Assembly (NCBI GenBank): GCA_019454045.1
Contig: SKCR01006514.1
Coordinates: 186,001 to 250,000 of the forward strand
DNA length: 64,000 nt
Reading direction: 5' to 3'
Source of the DNA: Zanthoxylum bungeanum
Taxonomy: Eukaryota > Streptophyta > Magnoliopsida > Sapindales > Rutaceae
Every line of letters begins with the position of its first letter. Positions within the stretch are counted from its first letter, which is position 1. The translations under genes were made by a program, and so were the position numbers. The notes under the pieces were generated by a model, which was given only the letters and a program-made list of their open reading frames with translations, had not been told where the DNA came from and did not search any database. This document shows, piece by piece, positions 1 through 10,070 of this stretch.

Positions 1-2532
1 AATTGATTACAAGATGGTTCTATTGATTTGTATCCTAGGCTTTGTTTAATAGGTAAAGAAGTCATTTCTGGAAATTTGTCTAATTTCTTTACTGATTTAT
101 GTGATACGAGACATTATGGCAACTCAAGAACTACTCTATGTTTGTTAAGATCGCTGTGAAAATCAGGTAAGATATTGAACTTTCGGTACGTCTGTTCCTT
201 TTTTTTTTCCAGTTAGATGAGAAAAGTTCAGTTCTTAGGGGATCACTGCTGTGTTGGCAGCAAGACTTGCCGGTTCAGTAAATATACAGCGAGTGTGTGG
301 GGTTTGATCTTTGTCAAGTAGTTAGATTCTATTTCCATTTTCCTCTGGGAACTAATTGATATATTGAATTTATTAAAACTGCTTCATGTATATGAAACAT
401 CAGCAGCCCCAGCTTTTTGAAAGAGAAAATAATATGATAATGAACATTTCTTTTTTGCCTGAATTTGGTGTCCGAAGACATTTTGAATTTTGAATTTGGC
501 TTGTTCGGGCACCAAATTCAGGAAAGTAGCTTTTTCTTATGATAATTCGACTGTCATTTGACCATTGCTTCTAGTCTAAGAGAATAGCATAATATTCCCC
601 AATGGATGTGGTCGGGTCGGGTGGTAAAAGACTTAGAATTTGATTGTCAGGTCTTAGGTTCGAATTAAGTGGTGCATTTCTTGTAAAAATTTAGGCGGTC
701 AAGTCGTGAGTGTTATCTGTTCTGTTTAAACTAATATGACAATCCAGTTGAGAAGAAGCCTGGTTGAAAATACATTGAAGTTTGCATTAGCGTTGCCCGT
801 TTGTTCATATTCACTTATAACTGCTTTGTTCGATGTGTTATATATAAGTAGGGTTTCTGATAATAGGGTAGAGTTTTTATAAAAGGAAATTTTAGTTAAT
901 GAGAATTTTTATTAGGAGTCGTAAAATTAATAGACAAGTTTGGGAAATGAATGAAAAAAAGATTATGAAATAAAATCAAAAGTATTTTAGAAAAAGCTTA
1001 CAACTTCAAAAGCTCAGTTTGAGTTTTATAGTAAAGTTGAAAAATGACTTATGGTACTGAGTGTGCACTTAGAATCATATCATAAATTTTAAAGATTTAT
1101 GGGTGGAGGCACACCACCAATTTTATTTCTTCAAATAATGTTGGGCACAATCACGTGGATGAGGTTTTTTAAAGGAACAAAATTGTTGGAGAAACAGTCC
1201 AAAACGGATAAATAATTTCGTAAAAGTAGGGTGCTTCATTGTCATTTTTCCTATTCAAATTAACAGTTGACTAATTTTGGGGTTAAGTCAAAATAGGGTT
1301 GGTAATGGGATGAGACGGGTTGAGATTTGTCAATTTCAGTCTCGTTTTGTTAAATTTTGTCTCATCCTGTTAAAATCTCATTCTAGTTGAAATTTCGGGA
1401 CACTTTTTTATCCAATCTAATCTCGTTTTCAAATATGGACATAAGAATATCCTAATTTCCATCCTAAGCAGGACGAGAAAAATTATTGACCCTAAATCAA
1501 AAGGAGGTATGTGTGAATAAATTATATAACTCCATATAAGGCTGAGCTTGGTAGAGAATATTACACAGAGAATATAAACTAGCTTATAAGTTGCATAATA
1601 AAAATTAGAGTATAAATTAGTGTAGAAAAATAATCTCATATTTATAATTTTATGGAAGTATATAATAGCGTTTTTTTAAGGATAATAAAAGATTTTATTA
1701 ATAAAACATCATGATGATATAAATAAACGATCATTTTAGCTTAATCACAAATTTATGAAATCTTAAGACTTGAACCTACTTAGGACGAAGCCTAACAACA
1801 CAAAACCGTTAGTTTATAAACTCACCAAGTTTTATAACACATAATTTCTCAACCTTTTCAATGTTCTATTTTCAGCTACTGAGTGCGCATGCAACCCTTT
1901 TGTCTTATCAGGACAAGCAAATCAAAAGTGATTTTTTTTTGCTGAATTAAGGAATCTACTTTCCTCTTTGCTAGCTTGACTTGGCCCAGGAAGGTTGATT
2001 AAAAAAATGTAAATCTTTATCTGCAAATAAGGAAACAAAAATTAAACAAGAACTATTTTTGAAGAAATTATAGCAAAATTCACATTCATTTCACTTAAAC
2101 TGCTTCTTTCATCATACTGATTTTTTTGGTCTTAAAAAACAAAAAATTGAAGATACAGCTCATGGATTTGAATTTTGATGGGACTCCAAAATTAGCATCC
2201 CATGAATGTAGCCGGTGGCTGCTCGGAAATGGCTTTAGATTGGGCCCATGGCCCACCAAAATTTGAACATATTTGGACACATGTAAGCCCATTGCCTCTT
2301 CTACTTGAAAATTTTCCCACCACCAAAAAGGGTAAAACTTTGTCCAAAAAAACTTGTGAGATCTTGTAAAGTGACGTTCAATTCTATTAATTTATTTGCC
2401 TATGAGAATCAATACTTATGATATGGTGGTCTAGGTTCATTTTTTAGTTGATTAGTAGCATAATTAACACGAATAAGATAATGTTACAAGTGCCATGAAG
2501 TACTATTGTAGCATTGGCAATTATAATGTTAT
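1..2532. other. Intergenic, no gene recognised
   Basis: I see no convincing coding region. Short open frames here have no recognisable motif. A decayed SINE lies at about 604-760. Around 1535-1645 there is an AT-rich segment that resembles 28050-28160 (shared words such as TTGGTAGA, AGAGTATAA and CTTATAAGTT), so both may be remnants of one MITE family. The first 200 bases could be the tail of a neighbouring gene, but nothing in them can be named. Confidence 0.5.
604..760 (+). mobile_element. Degenerate tRNA-derived SINE copy
   Basis: The order of short blocks matches the better copies in this window: a B-box-like GGTTCGAATT, then GCATTTCTTGTAA, then a TATCTGTTCTG-like block. The A-box region and 3' tail are badly eroded and I see no target-site duplication. 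It is called only by comparison with the copies at 2550 and 31361. Confidence 0.4.
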
Positions 2533-2549
2533 ATGATGCTTAATGATGT

Positions 2550-2724
2550 CCCCAAGAGACGTGATTTGGTGGTGTATGATTCAGGATCTCATCTTGAGGT
2601 CTTGGGTTCGAATCCAGAGAATGTGTTTCTTGTAAGAGTCTGGAACAGCCGGGGATTTTATCTGCTCTGCTTAAGTCCGGAAGGGGTGGTTTGGCGGTGA
2701 GTTTCCAACCAATTTAAAAAAAAA
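2550..2724 (+). mobile_element. tRNA-derived SINE with perfect TSD
   Basis: A 175 bp insertion has a Pol III B box (GGTTCGAATCC), an upstream A-box-like segment, a conserved body (CTTGTAAGAGTCTGGAACAG, then a GGTGGTTTGGCGG-like block) and a 3' oligo-A tail. It is flanked by a perfect 17 bp direct repeat, ATGATGCTTAATGATGT, at 2533-2549 and 2725-2741. The duplication and the A tail indicate target-primed insertion by LINE machinery. At least eight other copies of the family occur in the window. Confidence 0.9.
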
Positions 2725-2741
2725 ATGATGCTTAATGATGT

Positions 2742-3769
2742 AATGAATTGTGGCATTGAAAATGGTGGGCTCATGTGTTTTGTGTACACCATTATTATTC
2801 CCACCACCTTCTCTAATGATTCATACTCTCCTTTCTTTCACCTTCATTCTTTTCATTTGTACCCACAAAAAAAAAAAAAAAAAAAATTGTAAAACCCTTT
2901 TGGCTTTTTAGCTTTTGTACCAATTTTAAGGCTTGAACAAGAAAAATCAAAACCTTGTTTTATCAACCCACAAACATAAAATTGAAACTACAAAGTAAAA
3001 GATTCAATGTGTGTGTGTATTAATTCACCATATGGGTCTACAGAAAAGGTGAGTAAGATTCAAAGTGGGCATATTGTATCACATATCACTCAAATATGTG
3101 ATACATTATGCCACCTTCGTTGAGGCATGTTTCATTATTATTTCTTCAACCGGCAGCCTTATTATTTATATCTGCAAGATATAGAAACTAAATCAAAAAA
3201 AAATAAAAATTTCTAAAGTTGGTTATATGTATCATTTGATGTCATTGTATTAGTATAATTTTATTAAAGATCATGTCATAAAAATTCGAGACATGTTGAT
3301 TGTCGAGACCCAAATATAACTATTCTCTTTTTGCATTTGGGATCGACTATGAAAAATATTTTAACAGCAGGTGGTATTAGAATCTAAATCTAAATATAAG
3401 TGGAGTTGAGCTCAATGTTATAGTTCTTAGTCAATTGCTAAAGATTGGATGCATTCAAGCTAACCTTTTTTTTTTTTAACATAAACAAAGTTAAAGGATG
3501 GCTATGATCAAATGATCTAAACTTGGAAATATCAATGTTACCACATAAAAGCATTAATTGATGGGCCCATCATTACCACCTGATCCATTTCAATATCTGT
3601 CATTATTAAATCCAACCGTCGCCAGATGAGAATTGAGAGGAGCATATCGGCCCGGCCTATTGAAGTGGAATGTCCAGTTAATTATATTTGTACGGGTTAA
3701 ATTTGGGATAAGGATCCAAATGTCATTATGTTTCAGATTCACGTATTAGACAAAGCTTTATTAGCATCA
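2742..3769. other. Intergenic, AT-rich
   Basis: No gene is seen. It holds a poly-A run near 2867-2886 and a short near-perfect inverted repeat at 3068-3112. The rest is plain AT-rich sequence. Confidence 0.5.
3068..3112. repeat. 19 bp inverted repeat with 7-nt loop
   Basis: The left arm GGCATATTGTATCACATAT pairs with ATATGTGATACATTATGCC at 18 of 19 positions, separated by about seven bases. It is isolated, with no second copy noticed in the window and no TE flanks. It may be a small fold-back remnant. Confidence 0.7.
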
Positions 3770-4447
3770 GATGGCCCCGAGTCCGCTCGCAAGAGTCATA
3801 GGCGGGGCCCATGAGCCCATACGCTTAATTGGCAAAGGCCTAAACGACCTAGGGGTTTCTAAGAGCCCATACGACTATAAGGGTTTCAACAAGATCCTAA
3901 TCATGTTACTGGATGTCCCATCCTAATCAATAAGGAAACTAAGTTTTTGTATCATGACGAACTTATACAAACACGGTAGTCTAATCCAACTATTATAGGG
4001 ATTATACCTAATCCTAGACATTTAGGCACTCCTAATTTAATCCATACTTTACTACATTTCCTAAATAGGATTGTAATACGATACTTCAAATGAATCATAA
4101 ACCGACTAAAGGGTTACTTCACATCCTATAAAAGAAGAGGGGATTCAAGGGATTGATTCATTCAAGCTTTGACTCTCACACTCGAGTTCTCAAAATATAT
4201 AATAGCCCCCAAACACCAGCCTACCACCTTAACGACAATCTACGAAGATCAAGGTAACCCCAAACCTTACTCTTCCTTTTCCCTCCGCTCGTCATCATCA
4301 CTGACTTTAGCGTCGGAGTGCCTACGGCATCCACCATACCGGTGATTAGTTACTCCACGTTCACTTTGCCTTTGTTTTGTAGGACAGTTGGTGTCCCCAT
4401 CATATAAATTCTCGATTATAGACCGAAGACGAAATTTAGTGTCTACA
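3770..4447 (-). mobile_element. LTR remnant related to the element C LTR family
   Basis: Read on the minus strand, this segment starts TGTAGACACT. It then carries the block found in the element C LTRs and at 48274: an ACCGGT-centred stretch followed by GGCACTCCGACGCT and GTCAG. A TATA-like CCTATAAAAG (plus strand) lies near 4127. The 3' end of the LTR is not clear, no matching partner or target duplication was found, and no coding sequence is attached. It is best read as a solo LTR or an eroded fragment. Confidence 0.5.
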
Positions 4448-4541
4448 ATACTCTGTCATTTGATAGAGAAGTCGATCTTGTAAATTTTTTTTTTAATTTG
4501 GTGGATTCCATAATTAACCGAGTATACCATCTCCGTAAGTC

Positions 4542-5146
4542 GATACTTTTTATTACTGAAATATGCTTCTCGGATCTTTTTGTGTTTACAAGTCAGAGCT
4601 TGATGATTCTGATGCCCACTTTTAACCTTCAACTTGTCACCCCCTTTACCTATGTTCTACCCTCCTATTTATAATAGTGTAGAAATCATATTCCTATTTG
4701 TACAAGAATTTCCTAGTTGAAACAATTTCGTTTCCCATAAGGATTCCTAGTCAAAACTGTTCCCTTTTCCCATAAGGATTCCTAATCAAAACTACATTTA
4801 CTTCATTTATCCTATTAGGATATTAACTCACCAGTTTTTCTCATGAAAATAGGATAACTTGTCATCTTATCCACAAGGATAGGGTATTATCTTCAGGAGC
4901 ACGCCTCGCTATATGGTCGGTCTTCATGAGGTCGGTCACAATAGCTTTTTGTACTGAGAGTGCTGCTGTCGACCTGATAATTGCCCGGTCATCCAATCTT
5001 TAAGTGGTCGGGTTAACGATCTTAAGTGCTCGGCCCCTGACTCATATGGTCGGGTCGGTATTAATGATCCGGACCAATAAGGGAATTACCCTTTTACCCC
5101 TGTCGTGCTGCTTAAATGACATAGTGCCCGAAAAACACCATCAACA
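4542..5146 (-). repeat. Element A 3' LTR, truncated
   Basis: About 605 bp align nearly base for base with 8162-8767, ending in the same ACCATCAACA. The first ~200 bp of the full LTR (TGTTGACGG onward) are absent, and the join at 4541/4542 is to unrelated sequence. The plus-strand left end therefore reflects a deletion or recombination, and no TSD can be scored on this side. Confidence 0.85.
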
Positions 5147-5368
5147 TCTGTCCCCTAGTTCTCGGTTCCAACGAGTATACAAGTTGGTGCCGGGAACTAT
5201 AAAAAGATGGTGTGCTGATCGCCTTGCTGGTGGTCGCTCCAGAAATCACAGAGAAAAACGCATTGGCTGCAAATCTGGTCATTCTTGCCACCTTCATGTG
5301 CTCAGTCAACGAGGATCCCGATATCTACCCGTGGAGACAATGCTTTGCCCTTATGCTGACGACGACCG

Positions 5369-5984
5369 ACTCGGTGGGACGTAACCCGACCCCGAGCTGA
5401 AATGAACACTTGGCTCCGGGGGAAATGTTACGTCCCCAGACCAAAAGGACTGACTCGGTGGGACATGACCCGACCCCGAGCTGAGAAGAACACCTGGCCC
5501 TGGGGGGTTGTCACGTCCCCAGGCCAAAAGGACGGACTCGGTGGGACGTAACCCAACCCCGAGCTGAGATGAACACTTGGCCTTGGGGGAATGTTACGTC
5601 CCCATACCAAAAGGACGGACTCGGTGGGACGTAACCCAACCCCGAGCTGAGATGAACACTTGGCCCTGGGGGAATGTTACGTCCCCAGACCAAAAGGACG
5701 GACTCGGTGGGACACGACCCGACCCCGAGCTGAGATGAACACTTGGCCCTGGGGGAATGTTACGTCCCCAGACCAAAAGGACGGAATCGGTGGGACGTAA
5801 CCTGACCCCGAGATGAGATGAACACTTGGCCCTGGGGGAATGTTACGTCCCCAGACCAAAAGGACGGACTCGGTGGGACACGACCCGACCCCGAGCTGAG
5901 ATGAATACTTGGCCCTGGGGGAATGTTACGTCCCCAGACCAAAAAGACGGACTCGGTGGGACGTAACCCGACCCCGAGCTGAGA
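5369..5984 (-). repeat. Tandem repeat, 83 bp unit, about 7 copies
   Basis: The unit contains CTCGGTGGGAC, ACCCGACCCCGAGCTGAG, AACACTTGG and GGGGGAATGTTACGTCCCC. Open frames recurring every 83 bp (5428, 5511, 5594, 5677 and so on) confirm the period. Two self-complementary parts lie in each unit: CTCGG with CCGAG about 16 bases apart, and GGGG...CCCC around the TTACG segment. Copies differ by scattered substitutions. It lies directly beside the two 44 bp arrays, which share the CTCGG...CCGAG core. Confidence 0.92.
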
Positions 5985-6955
5985 GAAACCAAGTGACCTC
6001 GGCGGAACGAATCCAGCCCCGAGCCGAATAAACAAGTGGCCTCGGCGGAACGAATCCAGCCCCGAGCCGAATAATCCAAGTGGCCTTGGCGGAACGAATC
6101 CAGCCCCAAGCCCGGTAATCCAAGTGGCCTTGGCGGAACGAATTCAGCCCCGAGCCAGGTAATCCAAGTGGCCTTGGCGGAACGAATCCAGCCCCGAGCC
6201 AGGTAATCCAAGCGGTCTCGGCGGAACGAAATCCAGCCCCGAGCCGAATAAACAAGTGGCCTTGGCGGAACGAATCCAGCCCCGAGCCAGGTAATCCAAG
6301 TGGTCTTGGTGGAACGAATCCAGCCCCGAGCCAGGTAATCCAAGTGGCCTTGGCGGAACGAATCCAGCCCCGAGCCAGGTAATCCAAGCGGTCTCGGCGG
6401 AACGAAATCCAGCCCCGAGCCGAATAAACAAGTGGCCTTGGCGGAACGAATCTAGCCCCGAGCCAGGTAATCCAAGTGGCCTTGGCGGAACGAATCCAGC
6501 CCCGAGCCAGGTAATCCAAGTGGCCTTGGGGGAACGAATCCAGCCCCGAGCCAGGTAATCCAAGTGGCCTTGGCGGAACGAATCCAGCCCCGAGCCAGGT
6601 AATCCAAGCGGTCTCGGCGGAACGAAATCCAGCCCCGAGCCGAATAACAAGTGGCCTTGGCGGAACGAATCCAGCCCCGAGCCAGGTAATCCAAGTGGCC
6701 TTGGTGGAACGAATCCAGCCCCGAGCCCTGTAATCCAAGTGGCCTCGGCGGAACGAATCCAGCCCCGAGCCATGTAATCCAAGCGGTCTCGGCGGAACGA
6801 AATCCAGCCCCGAGCCGAATAAACAAGTGGCCTTGGCGGAACGAATCCAGCCCCGAGCCAGGTAATCCAAGTGGCCTCGGCGGAACGAATCCAGCCCCGA
6901 GCCGAATAACCAAACGGCCTCGGCGGAACGAAATCCAGCCCCGAGCCGAATAAAC
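5985..6955 (-). repeat. Tandem repeat, 44 bp unit (GCCAGGTAATCCAAGT type), about 22 copies
   Basis: The unit runs GGCCTTGGCGGAACGAATCC, AGCCCCGAGCC, then AGGTAATCCAAGT or GAATAAACAAGT. Every unit keeps CTCGG or CTTGG, GCGGAACGAA, and CCCCGAG, so a five-base stem can form around a 16-base loop. The two spacer types alternate irregularly, including four or five blocks in which the core has an extra A (GAAATCC). The array is strongly GC-rich against its AT-rich surroundings. Confidence 0.92.
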
Positions 6956-7610
6956 ATCGGCCTCGGCGGTACAAGAGCAGACCCGAGCCAGGAAGAAACA
7001 TCTATCTCGGCGGTACAAGAGCAGACCCGAGTCGGAAAGAAACATCGATCTCGGCGGTACAAGAGCAGACCCGAGTTGGAAAGAAACATCGGTCTCGGCG
7101 GTACAAGAGCAGACCCGAGTTGGAAAGAAACATCGGTCTCGGCGGTACAAGAGTAGACCCGAGCCGGAAAGAAACATCGATCTCGGCGGTACAAGAGCAG
7201 ACCCGAGTTGGAAAGAAACATCGGTCCCGGTGGTACAAGAGCAGACCCGAGCCGGAAAGAAACATCGATCTCGGCGGTACAAGAGCAGACCCGAGTTGGA
7301 AGGAAGCATCGGTCTCGGCGGTACAAGAGCAGACCCGAGCCGGAAATAAACATCGGTCTCGGCGGTACAAGAGCAGACCCGAGCCGGAAGGAAACATCGA
7401 TCTCGGCGGTACAAGAGCAGACCCGAGCCGGAAGGAAACATCGATCTCGGCGGTACAAGAGCAGACCCGAGCCGGAAAGAAACATTGGTCTCGGCGGTAC
7501 AAGAGCAGACCCGAGCCGGAAATGAACATCGGTCTCGGCGGTACAAGAGCAGACCCGAGCCGGAAAGAAACATCGGTCTCGGCGGTACAAGAGCAGACCC
7601 GAGCCGTAAA
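6956..7610 (-). repeat. Tandem repeat, 44 bp unit (GTACAAGAGCAGACC type), about 15 copies
   Basis: The unit runs CATCGGTCTCGGCGGTACAA, GAGCAGACCCGAGCC, GGAAAGAAA. The flanking spacer differs from the neighbouring 44 bp array, but the CTCGGCGGNAC...CCGAGCC core and the period are the same, so the two arrays descend from one ancestral unit whose spacers diverged. On the element's sense (minus) strand, all three frames are free of stops over most of the array. Confidence 0.92.
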
Positions 7611-7687
7611 ACAAATATCAAAACCATTGTGTGAGCCATAATAAAAAAGCATAATCAAATGTCAACCTAAGACAGAAAAGGTCTTAC

Positions 7688-7912
7688 TCACCTTTTTGGG
7701 ATCTGTTGCCTTCCGCTTTTTTCGCCTCTTTTCCGACTGGCTCCGGCTTCAAGCCCCTCATTATTCGTCTCTTCCATCCTCTCCAGTTTGTCCATCATGG
7801 ATTTTAGAAGGATTTGATTTTCCTCCCTATCTTTCTTCATATTTTCCTCCATCTTCTCCATCCAATCTGCTGTTGAACTCCCTGACGACCAGTGATTTCC
7901 ATCTTCTGCCAT
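7688..7912 (-). CDS. Element A gag-like stub
   Basis: A 74-codon frame starts about 50 bases inside the 5' LTR boundary. It encodes a hydrophilic, charged peptide beginning MAEDGNHW, with a heptad-like stretch (ADWMEKMEENMKKDREE...KLERMEE) expected to form a coiled coil, then a basic tail (SRKRGEKSGRQQIPKR). There is no zinc knuckle or capsid signature. The position after the PBS fits the start of gag. Element B has a much eroded counterpart at the same place. A strong splice-donor-like site overlaps its stop codon. Confidence 0.5.
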   Translation of the reverse strand: MAEDGNHWSSGSSTADWMEKMEENMKKDREENQILLKSMMDKLERMEETNNEGLEAGASRKRGEKSGRQQIPKR

Positions 7913-7945
7913 CGTCTTACTACGCGAGCTGCTTTTTGTAACATT

Positions 7946-7963
7946 CCCCACAGACGGCGCCAA
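7946..7963 (-). other. Primer-binding site of element A
   Basis: On the minus strand the sequence next to the LTR end reads TTGGCGCCGTCTGTGGGGAA. TGGCGCC-type primer sites beside the LTR are usual in plant Ty3/gypsy elements. Element B has the same site at 51176-51193. Confidence 0.75.
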
Positions 7964-7964
7964 C

Positions 7965-8767
7965 TGTTGACGGCTGATTTTGGTCTCAGGGTAATATTGG
8001 AATATCACTCCCGAAGAAATCCTCCCACAATAGTGAATTTGTTTGGTTATGGGGGACCAAAGGCAAACTTAGCAAAAAACAGATAAACACACCAATCAAC
8101 AAGGAGATTTAACGTGGTTCGGTGGATTTGGATCCGACCTACGTCCACGGACACAAACAAGATGATACTTTTATTACTTAAACACTCTTTTCAGGTCTCT
8201 TTTTGTTTTCTACAAGTCAGAGCTTGAAGATTCAGATCCCCTCTCTTTTGATCTTCAACTTGTTACCCCCTTTACCTATGCTCTACCCTCCTATTTATAA
8301 TAGTGTAATCATATTCCTATTTGTACAAGAATTTCCTAGTTGAAACAATTTCGTTTCCCATAAGGATTCCTAGTCAAAACTGTTCCCTTCTCCCATAAGG
8401 ATTCATAATCAAAACTACATTACTTCATTTATCCTATTAGGATATTAACTCACCAGTTTTCCTCATGAAAATAGGATAACTTGTCATCTTATCCACAATG
8501 ATAGGGTGTTATCTTCAGGAGCACGCCTCGCTATATGGTCGGTCTTCATGAGGTCGGTCACAATAGTTTTTTGTACTGAGAGTGCTGCTGTCGACCTGAT
8601 AATTGCCCGGTCATCCAATCTTTAAGTGGTCGGGTTAACGATCTTAAGTGCTCGGCCCCTGACTCATGTGGTCGGGTCGGTATTAATGATCCGGACCAAT
8701 AAGGAATTACCCTTTTACCCCTGTCGTGCTGCTTAAATGACATAGTGCCCGGAAAACACCATCAACA
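7965..8767 (-). repeat. Element A 5' LTR, complete, 803 bp
   Basis: It starts TGTTGACGG and ends CATCAACA on the plus strand, giving TGTTG/CAACA terminal inverted repeats. The block ACGTGGTTCGG followed by CTACGTCCACGG is also found in the element B LTRs (36975 and 51345 regions). AATAT follows on the right, but the left partner has been lost. Confidence 0.85.
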
Positions 8768-8933
8768 AATATATTATTTCAATTATATAATAACATGTTC
8801 TAGTGTTTAAGGCATAGAAAATTTGATGCCAAAAATTTTGGATGCAAAAGTTAAGTTGGTGTCATAGTGTACAAGTATGTGTATCAAGATTAAAATAAGT
8901 CAATACTTGTCCCTCATTAAAGTTGTTTTAGTT

Positions 8934-8938
8934 AACAT
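8934..8938. repeat. TSD AACAT, left copy
   Basis: AACAT precedes the 5' LTR here and recurs at 14055-14059 directly after the 3' LTR. This is the 5 bp duplication expected from LTR-element integration. Confidence 0.9.
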
Positions 8939-9080
8939 TGTGAGTTCCATTTTTATTGGCATGTGTCCGTGACAAAATAAGTTCAATTGAGTTGTAATAT
9001 GTCGTGAAGATCTTTGTGCAATTGGACTGGGTTTTGGCTGCTGTGCATCAGACATACGTTCGTGGTGCGTTCGTTGCAGT

Positions 9081-9321
9081 GTTCGAACGATTGGCGTTAG
9101 TGCTGCGTTCGTTTGTGGGTTCGAACGTGTAGCGTTAGTGGCACGTTCTCTATTGGGTTCGAACGAGAGCATTCCAGAGAGCAAACGTTCGAAGCACGTT
9201 CTTGTGGGGTTCGAACGAGATCATTCCAGAGAGCATCCGTTCGTTGTGCGTTCGATTGACGTTCGAACGAGTCTTCACAGAAAGGGCGCGTTCGTGTAGC
9301 GTTCTAGTAAGCGTTCGAACG
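9081..9321 (+). promoter_or_regulatory. Cluster of GTTCGAACG palindromes in LTR U3
   Basis: GTTCGAACG occurs at about 9081, 9119, 9157, 9209, 9261 and 9313, with half-matches (CGTTCG, ACGTTC) between them, ending roughly 55 bases before the TATA box. TTCGAA is self-complementary. Regular spacing of about 40-50 bases next to the promoter suggests a binding-site array or a decayed tandem duplication. The factor is unknown. The 3' LTR carries the same set. Confidence 0.55.
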
Positions 9322-9376
9322 CGACTGCGATCTGGACGCGTTTTTAGCCTGCAAAACCCTATGTTTTCACCCTACC

Positions 9377-9386
9377 TATAAATATA
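9377..9386 (+). promoter_or_regulatory. TATA box of the 5' LTR
   Basis: TATAAATATA lies about 680 bases before the LTR end, followed by a long leader. The same motif is at 13374-13383 in the 3' LTR. Transcription would start near 9410 (inference). Confidence 0.65.
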
Positions 9387-10058
9387 ACACTTAGCCGCCA
9401 TTCCCCTTCGGGTTGAAAAGAGCTGAAACACTTTTCCCTTGAGCCAAATCTCTCAAAGCTTTCAACTCTCTTTGAATCCACCATTGAAGACTTCTTCATC
9501 TTCTTGTCTTCTTTATTAATGGTGTGATTCCATCTTTGTTAAACCTTCAACACAACTTAACCCAAAATCCCTAATCCTTTAGAGTTCTATAGGAGGAGTT
9601 TTGGTAGTCGGAGTTCCGGCGTTCAGAGGTGATACAATCTACTCAGAGACTTCAGAGGTTCTGAAGAAAACCGTGGGTCGCGGGCTTGAGGAGTTGCCTT
9701 GAGTTCTTGCAGTATAGAGGTACTTGAGTCGGTGGAGTTGCCACCATAGGTCTTGACCATCGCTGTAAGTTTTTCTCGATATAGTGGATTCGGGTGGTAG
9801 CCTATACCCGGAGTGGTTTTTTACTCGGAAGAGTTTTCCACTTCGTCACCAAAATCATTGTGTTGAATTTTGTGTGGTTTGATTATTTTTGCTGCTTTAA
9901 TTATTGTTATTGTTTTTACATTTGCAGCTTATTATTTAGTTGGTTGATTTGTTAAATTGCCTGTTGCAATTCCATAGTAGCAGTAACAGGACTTGTCCTG
10001 CTTATTGTCTGTAATTCCGCATAGGGTCAGAACCTTTGTTTAAAATCGAATTTTCAAT

Positions 10059-10070
10059 TGGTATCAGAGC
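10059..10070 (+). other. Primer-binding site, initiator tRNA-Met
   Basis: TGGTATCAGAGC, two bases after the 5' LTR, is the complement of the plant initiator tRNA-Met 3' end (with CCA). It is used to prime minus-strand cDNA. Confidence 0.9.

Larger units (their letters stand above)
4542..8767 (-). mobile_element. Element A: non-autonomous LTR retrotransposon with hairpin arrays
   Basis: This minus-strand element has a full 5' LTR (7965-8767), a PBS-like site beside it (7946-7963), a short gag-like stub (7688-7912), about 2.2 kb of tandem repeats (5369-7610), a polypurine tract beside the other LTR (plus-strand TCTGTCCCCTAG at 5147) and a 3' LTR that lacks its first ~200 bp (4542-5146). LTR copies differ at only a few positions over 600 bp, so the insertion is fairly young. 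There is no protease, reverse transcriptase or integrase, so it would have to be moved by proteins supplied in trans. The PBS and gag-stub flank match element B closely, so A and B belong to one family, probably Ty3/gypsy by PBS type (inference). Confidence 0.75.
8939..10056 (+). repeat. 5' LTR of the gag-only element
   Basis: It starts TGTGAGTTCC and ends TTTTCA. The upstream part holds six GTTCGAACG motifs (9081-9321), then a TATA box at 9377-9386. PBS follows after two bases. Confidence 0.95.

Noticed and set aside
3047..3060. Splice-donor-like GGTGAGTAAG in the left intergenic region
   Set aside because: No exon or matching acceptor around it; a strong donor by itself is not evidence for a gene.
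5004..5384. 126-residue plus-strand frame as a gene
   Set aside because: It crosses the 3' LTR, polypurine tract and repeat array of a minus-strand element and has no recognisable domain.
5369..7610. CRISPR-like regular repeats
   Set aside because: Units are contiguous tandem repeats with similar, not unique, spacers in a eukaryotic retrotransposon; no cas genes.
5926..7614. 562-residue open frame and overlapping 173-395-residue frames read as genes
   Set aside because: They follow from stop-free tandem repeats, have no start context or domain, and lie inside an LTR element; kept only as an observation.
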